This document shows positions 1 to 9,602 of a DNA stretch of 64,000 bases, one piece after another. The notes beneath the pieces are model-generated. The model was not told where the DNA came from, searched no databases, and saw nothing but the letters and a program-made list of their open reading frames with translations. Location: NCBI RefSeq assembly GCF_003589595.1, contig NW_020653713.1, forward strand, positions 2,799,551-2,863,550. The letters are read 5' to 3'. Positions within the stretch are counted from its first letter, which is position 1. Every line of letters starts with the position of its first letter. The translations under genes and the position numbers were made by a program. Source of the stretch: Hyposmocoma kahamanoa (Eukaryota; Arthropoda; Insecta; Lepidoptera; Cosmopterigidae).

Positions 1-329
1 GGGCCTACACGAGCGGGCGGGCCTTCAGTGCCCAAGGTCAACTTGCACCGCGAACATTTATCAAGAATTTTAGCTAAAAATGACGAATTGTGCGGTAAAT
101 GAGTGTAAAAATACGTCAGACAAACATAAAATAGATACTAACATCCACAAGGAAGTAACGCGTTTCAACTTGTATTTTTATATAAATATTCACTAAAACC
201 GAAAATTAACCTACTACTAAAACTAGCCTACATGAATTTGATTTTTGCCTCACTTGTGACAGTTCGTTTGTTATGAAACTATCATTCTATGCGTTATTAT
301 TTTAAGGTTACGACAATGGTACGTATGCG
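1..329. other. unassigned AT-rich DNA
   Basis: I see no gene or repeat boundary here. The first 60 bases are GC-richer than what follows. No open frame of note. Confidence 0.5.
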
Positions 330-748
330 AGATATTACAGAGAACACATTGAGTTTGCAAGCGTCGTCTGGAACCCCACTTATCAGGTGCACATTGATTA
401 CATTGAACGCGTACAAAAAGTATTTGCACGGTATCTAGTTTTTAGGGCGCCTGGTTTTTGTTACAAAAATGAATACCAAAGACGACTGCAATATTTCTTG
501 ATTCATTGTCAAATCGGTGATGCCTAAATGACCAGGTTTTCCTCTACAAGTTGCTGCGGAGGGGCTGGATTGTCCGGAAGCATTATCAAGAGTCGCAAAT
601 AATCTTCCACGTCCAAACTCAAGGAGGCAACTTAGCTAACCTTTTCACATGCCCAGGACAAATTTAATGAGCCAGTCCCCGGTGTCCACGATGCTTTCCA
701 ACTACAATAGGCTGAGTAGTCAGGCAGATTTTGACAGCAGAGTTAGAC
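330..748 (+). mobile_element. LINE reverse-transcriptase C-terminal relic
   Basis: A broken frame from about 336 reads YREHIEFASVVWNP, then QVHIDYIERVQKVFARYL. It meets a stop at 525-527 and resumes in another frame with LDCPEALSRV near 565 and SPVSTMLSNYN near 674. These blocks, in this order, are what I know from the region after the catalytic domain of non-LTR retrotransposon ORF2 proteins, where the A-S-V-V-W-N-P motif is characteristic. No YxDD catalytic box remains. It is a 5'-truncated, frameshifted dead copy running into Rep-D. The family assignment is by memory of motifs, not by search; the exact LINE clade is not decided. Confidence 0.8.
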
Positions 749-767
749 AAAAAAAAAACAACTAAAT

Positions 768-1337
768 AATAGTTATTTGTTCTGCAAGTCTGCAGTTGTT
801 GTTTGACGCGAGAGTTTGTATTGAAAACCTGAGCAAGAGAAAAAAAATGATTCCTGTGCGTAGCGAGGGTTTCAAGCCACGAGACGCAAAACAACTTTAC
901 TGCCGAGCGAAACACACAACTTTTCACCTCTATAAAGCGTGGAAAATGGTAGATGAAAGAAAATCAGTTGAACTACAAAACATTAGTTTTTTTTAATCAA
1001 AAGATAAAGTTTACCTTCGGATGCGTTCTGAATTTGCATCTCAATTTTCATTCTTACTTGTACTTATAATTTTGTGTGATTAAATGATTATTGGAACTAA
1101 AAATAATTTAATAAACACAATTAGTTATCATTATCAATTTAAGGTAAACAATTATAAGAACAAAATATACCAACAAAAATATATATTACATAAATAAGTA
1201 ATGTACGACAAATCGCGTACTTGAACGTGACACTATTTTTTTTATCGAAATTAAAAAGTTATGTGCACCACTGTCCATCGTCAAGTTCGAATTTCAAAAA
1301 GCTTTTCCACGCTAGCGTGCAAAAAACGCTTTTGCGC
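768..1337 (+). repeat. Rep-D copy 1
   Basis: Aligns by eye with 22571-23468 in the same orientation: shared blocks include GACGCGAGAG, GGGTTTCAAG, CGAGCGAAACACACAAC, CTTCGGATGCGTTCTGA and CCATCGTCAAGTTCGAATTT. This copy lacks about 300 bases present in copy 2. It has no coding capacity. It is probably a non-autonomous transposon; the class is unknown. Confidence 0.7.
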
Positions 1338-1400
1338 GCAAATTTCTAATGAGAAAGAAAACCTTTCCGAGCTAGAGAGATGAAAAATAAATTGTTAATA

Positions 1401-1868
1401 TATAATCTCAGTTCAGAGTACTGAAAAAACCGACCTCAAAAGTACGTGGAATTACGTCTATTTGCTAAGTTTTATTGAAATATCCCCTAGTTCGCCACTA
1501 TACAGGACTTGACACTGGAGACAATAAAAATAGGTTCTCACTACGAAACTACTCAAAGTATATTGAGAGAAAAACGCCTTGAATTGGAGAAATAGCAAAA
1601 TCAAGCATTAAAGTAATTGCTCCTAAATTAAAGTTAGGCGCTATTTATAAAAATGAATCTTCATGCGTGAACGGCTGAACCCTTCGAGGTGGATGATTTT
1701 CTTCAAAATGAAATGGGACCACTATGGAAGTACAACCTTTCCAACAACAATAGAATCATTTAAATCGTTTCACAAAATTGCGTAACATACATACAAAACA
1801 AAAAAAGAAAAAAAAAAGAACATACAGTCGAATTGAGAACCTCCTCCTTTTTTGAAGTCGGTTAAAAA
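1401..1868 (+). mobile_element. Rep-R copy 1, long form
   Basis: Left end has AAAAAACCGACCTCAAAAGT near 1424; right end has TTTTTTGAAGTCGGTTAAAA near 1850. The two ends are imperfect inverted repeats, so the family is MITE-like. No coding capacity. It shares an internal block (CTACTCAAAGTATATTGAGAG) with the copies at 24590 and 56560 that the short copies lack. Confidence 0.75.
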
Positions 1869-2737
1869 TATGCAATATTCGCACGCAATTTCGTTTTAGT
1901 TAATTTCCTGGAGATTGTTTTTTATTCCAATACAAATAAATCTGAAGAAAATGACTAAAATACCTTCTGAGGTAGAAACTATTTGTATTCCATTACTTTT
2001 TTTGGTAGATTTGTAACATTTTTGGGTGTTGGGTTGGGCGTTGATGTGACGAATAGAGGCGACTTTGAGAAAAAAACTTATTTAATACAGTCTAATTCAA
2101 GATATTATGTTAAATAAGGTATATAATTGTCCCTAGTAGTGTTTTACGGGATGATATAAAGAGTGGCACCCCAGTTGGCACATCGATTTACTAAATTCCC
2201 AACATCCAATAAAGGGGCAGTCTACCTCAGGTCGTAAGGTATGGGGTCAATAATATCTGGCCAAATATTTGCCCGGCTGCCGGCACCGCCGAGGTGTTTA
2301 CCCTTGGATTACCAACTTTGCCCATAAGCATACTGCGTATATCATAACAAACAACACATGGTAACTACATTCTGCTAAGATTAACCTTCAAATAGCAATA
2401 ATTAGATTTGTATCAAACCATAACCAGCCCGCATTTCATGGTGTGATGTCAATAATAGGGTGACAAATATTTGCACAAAGCTGCGGGCAGAGCAAAGACG
2501 TTTGCTCAAGGATTTATGGACTTTACTCGTCCTTGCTTGCGTAGGAAAGTATGTACAGGAGTCATTCTTTTTATGTTTCTGTTGTTGCTTGGAATTTAAT
2601 GTTTATTAATGTTTTAATTTTAAATTGTAAAAAAGTAGAAATCGGAATACAGTAGGAAACCAGTAGATTCCTTTCGGAACAATTGTAACACAAGTGCTGA
2701 CTGCTATCGTAATACGTACTTTATAGTAAAGGCTTCA
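1869..2737. other. mostly unassigned DNA
   Basis: No gene seen. It contains the diverged internal duplication listed at 2249-2514. The rest is AT-rich without recognised repeats. Confidence 0.45.
2249..2514. repeat. diverged direct duplication
   Basis: Two segments about 200 bases apart, 2249-2311 and 2449-2514, share AATAATA, CAAATATTTGC, GCTGC-GGCA-, GTTT-C-C and AAGG or TTGG-type spacing in the same order. The match is partial, so this may be an old tandem duplication inside an unknown repeat. Confidence 0.35.
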
Positions 2738-3915
2738 CAGTCAAAGTCAAAATTAAATAAACTTCATTTCATCCGCTCACGCGATACATGCAGCCGTAGA
2801 CGCATACCATACCTAGAGGTGCCGGTGATTATTTTATACCGATTTATCGGATATCGAAGTTATAACAGGTAAAAGAACTAATATTAATTACTATTTCGGT
2901 AACTACTCTAGCAAAACATAAAGTTTTTAATGCCTGGGTCTGTCATTTAAAAAAAATAAACAACTTCAAAAATACGTCACGACAATCGTCTGTGTTATTG
3001 TTTGGGCTGGTGATTTCGGTGTTTATTTATTGAAAACATACCGTAAGTAGCTTTTTTTAAGTTTACCCTGAATATAAATGTTCATAAACTATACTTTAAG
3101 GAGTAATTTCATGGTAAACGTTAGAAACACTCAAACAAATATGATAATATTTCATATTTATCCAAGTACACCAAAAATTTCATTAGTGCTTTTTAAGTGC
3201 AGGATTTGCGGTGTATTACCGCATTTTATTTGAGATGTTTTTGTTGGTAGTACGGAGGGTATTTATTTAGCAATGCAGAATAATAATTTTTATTTATAAA
3301 AACTAGTATTTAAACTGAATGCTTTTTTAATTTGCGAAACCAAATAGCCGCCATTTTGCGGTCGGAGGAGCGCATCGCGTGAGCGGATAGGTAAGTAAAT
3401 TACATTACACTTGAAATCGTCATACTGATTAAACTCTACTGCTCATTCGGAAGGCAGATTGCCCTGACAAGAATGACCAAGAAACTCTAAGGGTTGCTCT
3501 TTGTATATATATACATTTGAATACATATATCATAACAATATATAATTTGAACATCTTAGATCGAGACTACATGTAAGAACTAACACGAATTTTTATCATC
3601 CAAATACGCAGAAATTGTATAATAGTAACCTTTAGTATAAATTTATGTTTCACAATAGTTTTAAACCTCGTAAATGGCAAATTTTGAATATCAATCGGAA
3701 TCTTATTATAGAAGCGTATACATTGAATGAATTTGAGACTTTATGAAGACGACTGTCAAGAATAGCTAGTTTATTTTAATTCCTCGTATTAATCACTGTC
3801 ACTATTTTTCATAAAAATATTAATATGTTGCTTAGCATAAATAACATTTTCATAAATGTACTATGACGTTAGTGTCAGAATGTTAAAATCTTTAAACTTA
3901 TCTCTCATACACACT
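2738..3915 (-). mobile_element. LINE-L relic split by MITE-M
   Basis: On the minus strand the frame reads CIRFYNKIPIDIQNLPFTRF, the extreme C-terminus of a LINE ORF2, then a 3' UTR homologous to 29928-30500, with shared GCAAGAAACTCTA and AGCAACCC-type blocks. It ends in TTTGACTTTGACTG at 2738-2751. MITE-M sits within the 3' UTR, leaving the terminal 33 bases (2738-2770) apart from the body (3389-3915). It is a dead, 5'-truncated copy. Confidence 0.75.
2771..3388 (+). mobile_element. MITE-M copy 1
   Basis: Bounded by ATCCGCTCACGCGAT at 2771-2785 and its exact reverse complement at 3374-3388. The whole 618 bases match 13986-14596 in inverted orientation with few differences. No coding capacity. 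It interrupts LINE-L; the unoccupied LINE-L copy reads TTTCATAGGTAAG at this point, so the insertion duplicated at most the bases AT. The transposase superfamily is not identified. Confidence 0.85.
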
Positions 3916-4190
3916 CAAGGGCCCAGAATATTAATATCAGCGGCATTGCCCCATTTGTAAAATATTAACAAACTTGTAGGACTATATTACCAACATCATA
4001 AACAACAATTTCAATTCCATGACTGTTTACAAAATATAATAAATCTACCAAAAATAAACTTTCTAGTTTTTTTTGTGCTGTCTGACTTTTATTAGATCTG
4101 TGTCTGATAATAGTAAGTTAAAACGTGTAAATGTTCTCCCCGACGACTCCGCACGCGCTCCTGCGTTTTGAATAGAGTTGTCACCATTTA

Positions 4191-4493
4191 TTTAGCAGCA
4201 GTAGATCTCCTTGTGAAAGAGTTCGTTAAAGGAAGTACTGCCACCTTAACTATTACTATCGCAAAGCAATAATGTTAGCATTACTTCGTTCCGGTTTAGA
4301 AGGGTAAGGGTGCTGGTGAAATTACAGGCACATGGCACTTGTTTATATCTCAGGGTGACGGGCGCAGTGGAAGTGCCCCTCAGATCTTTACTATTTAAAG
4401 CTCTGAGTGGCACTGCAACTGTTATGGACAAGTGTGTAACTTACCATCAGGCGTATGATTTGTTCGTCCTGTCACTTGATATATTAAAAAAAT
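4191..4493 (+). mobile_element. Rep-A copy 1, near full length
   Basis: Carries the family landmarks in order: GTAGATCTCCTTGTGAAAGA, GGGTGCTGGTGAAATTACAG (shifted here), CAGGGTGACGGGCGCAGTGG, AAAGCTCTGAGTGGCACTGC, GTTCGTCCTGTCACTTGATA and an A-rich end. The 3' end resembles lepidopteran LINE tails, so Rep-A may be a LINE 3' UTR fragment family or a SINE that borrows a LINE tail. Confidence 0.85.
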
Positions 4494-4494
4494 C

Positions 4495-4737
4495 TAAAAA
4501 GTCGTTGAAAAACCAAATACAAAGATATGACGCAAGCACATAGAGAAATTCGTGAGGTTCGCTGGTTGGTTCCGTGGCTTAGTTGGTATAGCGTCTGGCA
4601 CGGTGTGCTAAAAGACGTCGTTTCGAATCCGGCCGTATCGAAGGATTTTTTCTGAGTGTTCGATCTTTTTATTAATAATTATAACAAACTAGTGGCGTAA
4701 TTTCACATAAAAATAGTCGAATATATATTCAATGAAA
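4495..4737 (+). mobile_element. SINE-C copy 1
   Basis: tRNA-derived SINE. A box TGGCTTAGTTGG at 4575-4586; B box GTTTCGAATCC at 4620-4630 (one base off the consensus). The tail module GTTCGATCTTT-TATTAATAA follows. It begins directly after the A-tail of Rep-A copy 1 and lacks the first part of the family's 5' region. Confidence 0.85.
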
Positions 4738-5242
4738 ATTTAAAAAATATATTTTCTTTTATGTTTTGGTATGATGTGATGAATTATTTAAAAGCTATGG
4801 AACAAATTTTGTTTATTATGTTAGTAATATAGTCTTGCGAGGTTGTTTGTATTTACGAATACATATTATATTGTGATTCGAGAGAGATGTAGTAAATAAA
4901 CGAAAAAATAGTACTCTCTATCATCAAGGCAATTTTGATATTATCCCGGCCATCATATAAATATGATAATTTGCCACAAATGAAATCTTCCACGTGTCAT
5001 ATAAGATTGCGGTCACCAATTAGGCCAACAGGTGTGCGTGTAATCATAATTAATTTGGTGGCCTGTCGGGTCATACATATGCAACTTGAATGGGTTGCCC
5101 CTGAGTGGTTACACTTGTGTACATTTCCATTCCATTTAATACGAGAACCAACTGCGACATAGCGCCAGTGACGTGTAGGAACAGGATGAGAATAAAGGTT
5201 CGCACTTATTTTAAGAAGCGTTTTATTTAAAAACAATTTTAT
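4738..5242. other. unassigned DNA
   Basis: No recognised gene. A somewhat GC-richer stretch at 4990-5200 contains GTTGCCCCTGAGTGGTTACA and may be an old repeat I cannot name. Confidence 0.4.
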
Positions 5243-5613
5243 ACTTACTTCTGCCGTTAAGTAGTATTGTGAGCTTTACTGTGTTCCGATTTTGAAGGGT
5301 GCTGGTGAAATTACAGGCACATGGGTCTTGTCAACTTATGTGTCAGGGTGACGGGCGCAGAAGACTGCCCCTCATATCTTTGCGATTTAAAGCTCTGAGT
5401 GAAACTGGCAATAAGACGCGCTGGGCGAAGAAAGAACGATTTCTTTCTGGTTGCGGAACATCCGGGAGTGGACCGGCATTGCCTCCGCCAACCTTCAGGA
5501 TTGAAGAGGCACTCTAAGAAGAAGAATGACACTGCAACTGAAATAGATAGACGCGTCGCTTACTACCAGGCGCACGACTTGTTCGTCCTGTCCTGGTATC
5601 ATAAAAAAAGAAG
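5243..5613 (+). mobile_element. Rep-A copy 2 with internal insert
   Basis: Family landmarks run from CTTCTGCCG near 5248 to CCTGGTATCATAAAAAAA at 5592-5609. The body is interrupted after CTCTGAGTG by about 120 foreign bases (listed separately) and resumes at CACTGCAACTG. Confidence 0.8.
5406..5526 (+). mobile_element. short retroposon tail inside Rep-A
   Basis: Foreign block in Rep-A copy 2 running from GCAATAAGACGCGCTGGGC to an AAGAAGAAG end. From memory, the sequence CAACCTTCAGGATTGAAGAG with an AAGAAG tail resembles a lepidopteran LINE or SINE 3' end. Flanks GTGAAACTG and ATGACACTG could be a decayed target duplication. Confidence 0.55.
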
Positions 5614-6120
5614 AAATACATGCAGAATTTAGGATTTCAGATGGCATTAAAATTGAAGCGAAATAAAAAAAGATGTTCTAGCTTTGTTTTACTCTTCAAC
5701 GAATATTTACCCCAAAAATGAACTACACAAAGTATTAATTAACAAGGCGCAACCACAAAATTCTAACACATTATCGCTGTCCCAACTTTCGGCAAGTTGA
5801 CACCACAACCGCTCTCGAGGCCGTTAATAATAAAGTGTCAGCGACAGCTAGAGCTCTCTCCGACAACGAGAGGGTGTCAGGAAAAACTGCTGTACGCAGG
5901 TGTCGGCGATAAATAACCGGCCGAGGAAAGTCGGAGAATAAAACTAGTGCGAGCTCTAAATTTGAATAAAAGCTTTCGGTTTAAGTGAATTGAGTTTGCT
6001 GCAAGTTCATGTTTAAGAATATATGCTGTCATTGAATAAACTTAGAATAAGATCGTATCGTATCGGATTTAAGTTGGAAATTTGTTTTACTTTAGTACCG
6101 GATGAAGGTCTTTAATAGAC
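5614..6120. other. unique DNA, possible regulatory island
   Basis: No gene seen. 5770-5990 is GC-richer than its surroundings and repeat-free within this window, with AATAATAAAGTGTCAGCGAC and GGTGTCGGCGATAAATAACC. I list it as a candidate conserved non-coding island only. Confidence 0.3.
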
Positions 6121-6495
6121 CATTCAGAAATAGATTTTTGCTAGAAAACTGTAGTATAGAAATTAGTAGCAGTCAGTCACAACTGAGAGAGCTGATAAAA
6201 CTTTGTGCTCAACTGACTCCGTGACCGTGCGGTTAACATGCGGGATTGCCACAAAGAGGCCCCAAGTTCGATTCCAGGACCGGGATAAATATTTGTATTG
6301 CCTACATTTATTTCTCTCTCGTCAGTTTGCGTGGATATTGTGGTTGTCTAAATGTGTGTTCCTATTGCTATCAGTGTGCACGCGTCAAAAAAAAAAGTAC
6401 ATTCAGAAGTAGATTTTAGCTAGAAAACTGTTTAAAGAAATTAATAGTAGTCAGACACAACTGAAGGAGTTGGTAAATCTTTGTATAGCAAGAGA
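6121..6495. repeat. direct duplication flanking SINE-B copy 1
   Basis: 6121-6207 and 6400-6486 match along their length: CATTCAGAARTAGATTTT, GCTAGAAAACTGT, GAAATTARTAG, CAGTCA or CAGACA, ACAACTGA, CTTTGT. They flank the SINE. The ~87-base length is too long for an ordinary target duplication. Confidence 0.7.
6212..6396 (+). mobile_element. SINE-B copy 1
   Basis: Decayed copy: A box region GTGACCGTGCGG, B box GTTCGATTCC near 6268, then AAATATTTGTAT and TTTATTTCTCTC landmarks. It ends in an A run at about 6387-6396. Confidence 0.75.
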
Positions 6496-6587
6496 AAGAC
6501 TGATAGATGATCTATCAAAAACAATGTCTCATAAATTTAGAACAAGACGCACTCTAGCTCCTGAGTGCATCTGGGAGAACTTAGGGT
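6496..6587. other. unassigned spacer
   Basis: Short spacer between the duplication and the inverted repeat. No feature seen. Confidence 0.4.
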
Positions 6588-6744
6588 CGTATTCTAGAAC
6601 TCTACTCAATGCTCAAGTCAGGATTTGATTATGGTTTAAAGCACTCGAAATCATATTCAAGTCCCTGCCATTAGGGTCGTATTTCCAGTGCTTGTGTTTC
6701 CAGTGCAATCCTGACTTGAGCATTGAGTAGAGTTCTAGAATACG
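6588..6744. mobile_element. MITE-like element with perfect 38-bp inverted repeats
   Basis: 6588-6625 is the exact reverse complement of 6707-6744, 38 of 38 bases, starting CGTATTCTAGAACTCTACTC. The 81-base interior repeats GGGTCGTAT and a CCAGTG doublet. The intact arms suggest a young MITE or foldback element; a transcript would form a long hairpin. Confidence 0.85.
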
Positions 6745-6805
6745 AGTTTCAGACACTCAAAAAGATAAGAAGAGATTTCAATATATTGTTTTGGAGTATA
6801 AGAGT

Positions 6806-7016
6806 GATAATAATAACGCACGCACTCACCATAGCCCCGCTCTAGGGAAACCCTGTGTCGCGGGTGCCATGGACACACACATATACAATCACAAATTACA
6901 CACAAACGCACGAGAAAAATAAATGTAGGCCCCACAAATATTTCTTCCGGCTCGGGAATCGAACCTGGGACCTCTGCGTGGCAGGCATGGTCACCGTTCG
7001 GCCACGGAGGCAGTTT
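6806..7016 (-). mobile_element. SINE-B copy 2
   Basis: Near full length. Reading the minus strand: CTGCCTCCGTGGCCGAACGG (A box), B box GGTTCGATTCC, TGTGTGTCCATGGCACC, GGGTTTCCCTAG and a (TTA)n end at the left. Confidence 0.9.
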
Positions 7017-7395
7017 AATGTCGATGTCGATTAAAATCAATTTAATTTTAGTTTTGAGCGCTTATGCATTTGTTTTGCGGGGTTGATAATGTAAAGCAAA
7101 TTAATTGTGGTCTATGCCTGCCTACCCCTTTAGGATACTAACGTAATAATATGTAATGTAATGTGCCTAATTGTAACACCCTCAACGAAGTAGTGACGAA
7201 ACATAATAACGTTATTTTTTGTGAAACTAAAAAAAAAATATTGTAAATGATAACAATCTCTTCCTGTACTATGAGTACCTATCAGAGAAAAGACAATTCA
7301 TTTTGGGCACTACCCACAACACCGAGCCCAGAAATGAGATTTAGATATGTTCGTTTCCCAAATTGGTCCCACTGGAAATCGAACTCAGCGCCCAC
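7017..7395. other. unassigned DNA with repeat scraps
   Basis: No gene. 7108-7165 (CTACCCCTTTAGGATACTAA, then ATGTAATGTAATG) resembles a lepidopteran retroposon tail. 7352-7395 looks like a piece of a tRNA-like head (minus strand). Confidence 0.4.
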
Positions 7396-7622
7396 ACCAC
7401 AACAACAACAACACAACAAAGTACACACTCAAAGCCCCGCACTTGGGAAACCCTATATCGCGGTTGCCATGGACACACATCTAAGTAGACAACCACAATT
7501 TACACTCAAACTCACGAAAGAAATAAATGTAGGCCATACAAATATTTCTCCCAGCCCGGAAATCGAACTCGGGACCTCTGCATAACAGCCCAGCATGGTA
7601 ACCGTTCGGCCAACGGGGCAGT
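7396..7622 (-). mobile_element. SINE-B copy 3
   Basis: Near full length on the minus strand. The B box has drifted (GAGTTCGATTTCC). The left end is (CAA)n rather than (TAA)n, showing tail decay. Confidence 0.85.
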
Positions 7623-7689
7623 TACTTAATTTTGTAGGAGCTTCATTCTATTTCATCTTAAATTGTATTTGATACGAAAAACAATATTT

Positions 7690-7994
7690 TATTTATAATT
7701 ATTAATACAAAGATCGAACACTCAGAAAAAATTCCTTCGATACGGTCGGATTCGAACCGACGTCTTCTTGCATACTGTGCCAGACGCTATACCAACTAAG
7801 CCACGGAACGAACCAACGGACCCCACGAATTTTTCTACGTGCTTGCGTCGTGTCTTTGTACTTGGTCTACCAAGTTGGTCTTTCAACGACTTTTAAGTTG
7901 TAGCGCCATCTATGAGAAATCTATTACAGATTTATCACCCAGTTAGTACCTTTACAGCTACCAGTCCTGGCGAGAGAAGTCGCTATTCACTGTA
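7690..7994 (-). mobile_element. SINE-C copy 2, long
   Basis: Minus-strand copy with A box (CTTAGTTGGTATAGCG), B box GGTTCGAATCC and the 5' region CTGGTAGCTGTAAAGGTAC. It shares the left part of the element with 46716-47062. It stands head to head with copy 3. Confidence 0.9.
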
Positions 7995-8006
7995 TTAATT
8001 AAATTA

Positions 8007-8113
8007 GATCGAAGGAATTTTTTCTGAGTGTTCGATCTTTGTATTAATAATTATAACAAACTAGTGAAGTAATTTCACTAAAAAATAATTGAATATCAAT
8101 TCAATAAAAATTT
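8007..8113 (+). mobile_element. SINE-C copy 3, tail only
   Basis: Starts just after the B box at ATCGAAGGAATTTTTTCTGA and runs to TTCAATAAAAATTTA. 8008-8056 is the exact reverse complement of 7693-7741 in copy 2 (49 of 49). Confidence 0.9.
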
Positions 8114-8743
8114 AATTAACATTTTTTTTGTTAAATAGATTTTGATAGTTTCCACAACATTACCTTTCTGATGTCGTTACTTGAGTGGGTGTATGGGAGA
8201 GTCCATCATTTCCACTCTCCAAATTCCTAAACAACTTTCAAACAAAACCCAACCGACGTATTATCATTATAGAGAGTGTTAGGTGAATAGACATACTCAC
8301 TGGTAGATATATAACATATTAGGCGGTATAAGCCTCAAGATACCACCAAAGTCGTTGAAATGCCTCAACAATTCACCACGAATATAATATAACCTAAGTT
8401 ATGTCCGGGGCAAGCCTCAGCTATAATACGGCAGCGACGCTCCATCATCCCGGCGTCCCGGGAGTGTCGTTCTTCTCGCCCAGGATATCCGGTATCGCGC
8501 TGCCATCTTTCGGTGAAATATATTCTGGAGTTTCTGAAGAAATCTTTGTATAGTTAGATTATTTACTGTTAATAATAGTGTAGTGGTACCGTTGTAGGTG
8601 CTTTTGGCTACACACGTTAATAGTGAAAAGGCTGCGTGTCAATCAACCTTTCTTTTCTAAAATGTTGGTGAATGTATAAAAAAACAAAAAAAGGAATGGT
8701 ATTTTTTTAATATTGGTTTTATTGAATATCATGAAGTTTTACT
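8114..8743. other. unassigned DNA
   Basis: No gene seen. A GC-rich block at 8400-8520 (with ATCCCGGCGTCCCGGGAGTG) stands out from AT-rich flanks but has no sustained frame. Confidence 0.4.
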
Positions 8744-8950
8744 ACCTACTACTGATGGTAAGCGACACGTCTTTCTATAACAGTTACAGTGCCACTCAGA
8801 GCTTTAAATCGCAAAGATCTGAGGAGCGCTGCCATTGCGCCCGTCAACCTGGAACGCAGTAGTCTCACATTTCTGCTTGACGGCAGAAATAGGTAAGATG
8901 ACAGTTCCCTGGACGAACTCTTTCACAAGGAGCTCTCTACAGCTACTCAA
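8744..8950 (-). mobile_element. Rep-A copy 3, internally deleted
   Basis: Minus strand. The 5' third and 3' third of Rep-A are present; the middle, from the GTGACGGGCGC block to the GCGTTCC block, is missing at about 8853. Confidence 0.8.
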
Positions 8951-8952
8951 AT

Positions 8953-9160
8953 TATAATAATCTGAGTACAGAGTACTAAAAAAACCCACCACAAAAGTTC
9001 TAAAGTGGAATTACATCTATTTGGCATCAGTTACAGGAATGTGCGCGAAACAGGATTCATCCCCTAGTTGGCCACCCTAGAGGTGGAATATTTTGACATA
9101 ACAAAAAAACATACAGTGGAATTAAGAACCTTGTCCTTTTTTTTTTGAGTCAGTTAAAAA
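8953..9160 (+). mobile_element. Rep-R copy 2, short and deleted
   Basis: Left end AGTACTAAAAAAACCCACC near 8970; GATTCATCCCCTAGTTGGCC near 9055; right end TTTTGAGTCAGTTAAAAA. An internal block before the right end is lost. Confidence 0.75.
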
Positions 9161-9290
9161 TTACTCCACTCCTTTGTTATAATTATCAAAACAAAGAAAA
9201 ATTCCTGACAGGACTTTGATCTTTTTGATTTGGGATATTGTCATCGTCAGTTTATACTAATTGTACAATACAATATATACAATGAGTTCT

Positions 9291-9445
9291 TGAATGGAGA
9301 GCACTGCTCGGAAAACGTAGTTTAGGACGCCCTCTAGCTAGATGGAGTGACAACCTGCGAAAGGTAGCTGGCAGCAGATGGATACGTTAAATTGAGGCCC
9401 GGACGAAATGGCGCACATTGGGAGAGGTCTACGTCCAGAAATAGA
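9291..9445 (+). mobile_element. LINE ORF2 C-terminal end
   Basis: One frame reads GRPLARWSDNLRKVAGSRW, a stop, then TKWRTLGEVYVQK and a final stop. The G-R-P-x-x-R-W-x-D and W-R-x-L-G-E-x-Y-V-Q blocks are the usual ending of many arthropod LINE ORF2 proteins. One internal stop and no upstream domain mean it is dead. Confidence 0.8.
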
Positions 9446-9462
9446 CTGAACAATGTAGAGTA

Positions 9463-9488
9463 TAAATAATAATAATAATAATAATAAT
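9463..9488. repeat. (TAA)n microsatellite
   Basis: About eight TAA/ATA units. It lies exactly where the plus-strand LINE end and a minus-strand LINE tail meet. Confidence 0.9.
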
Positions 9489-9572
9489 CTTTATTTATCT
9501 TAATACATGGTTTCTTAAACAATAAGGGCTGGAGCCTCCTTTTAAGCATAGCCTGTGTCAGGAGACTCCGCT
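9489..9572 (-). mobile_element. LINE 3' UTR and tail
   Basis: Reading the minus strand: GGAGGCTCCAGCCCTTATTG, AAACCATGTATTAAGA, AATAAAGATTATTATT. The AATAAA and the (ATT)n end mark a LINE 3' terminus. Confidence 0.65.
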
Positions 9573-9602
9573 CTTTATAAATAATAGCATATAATCGATA
9601 TT

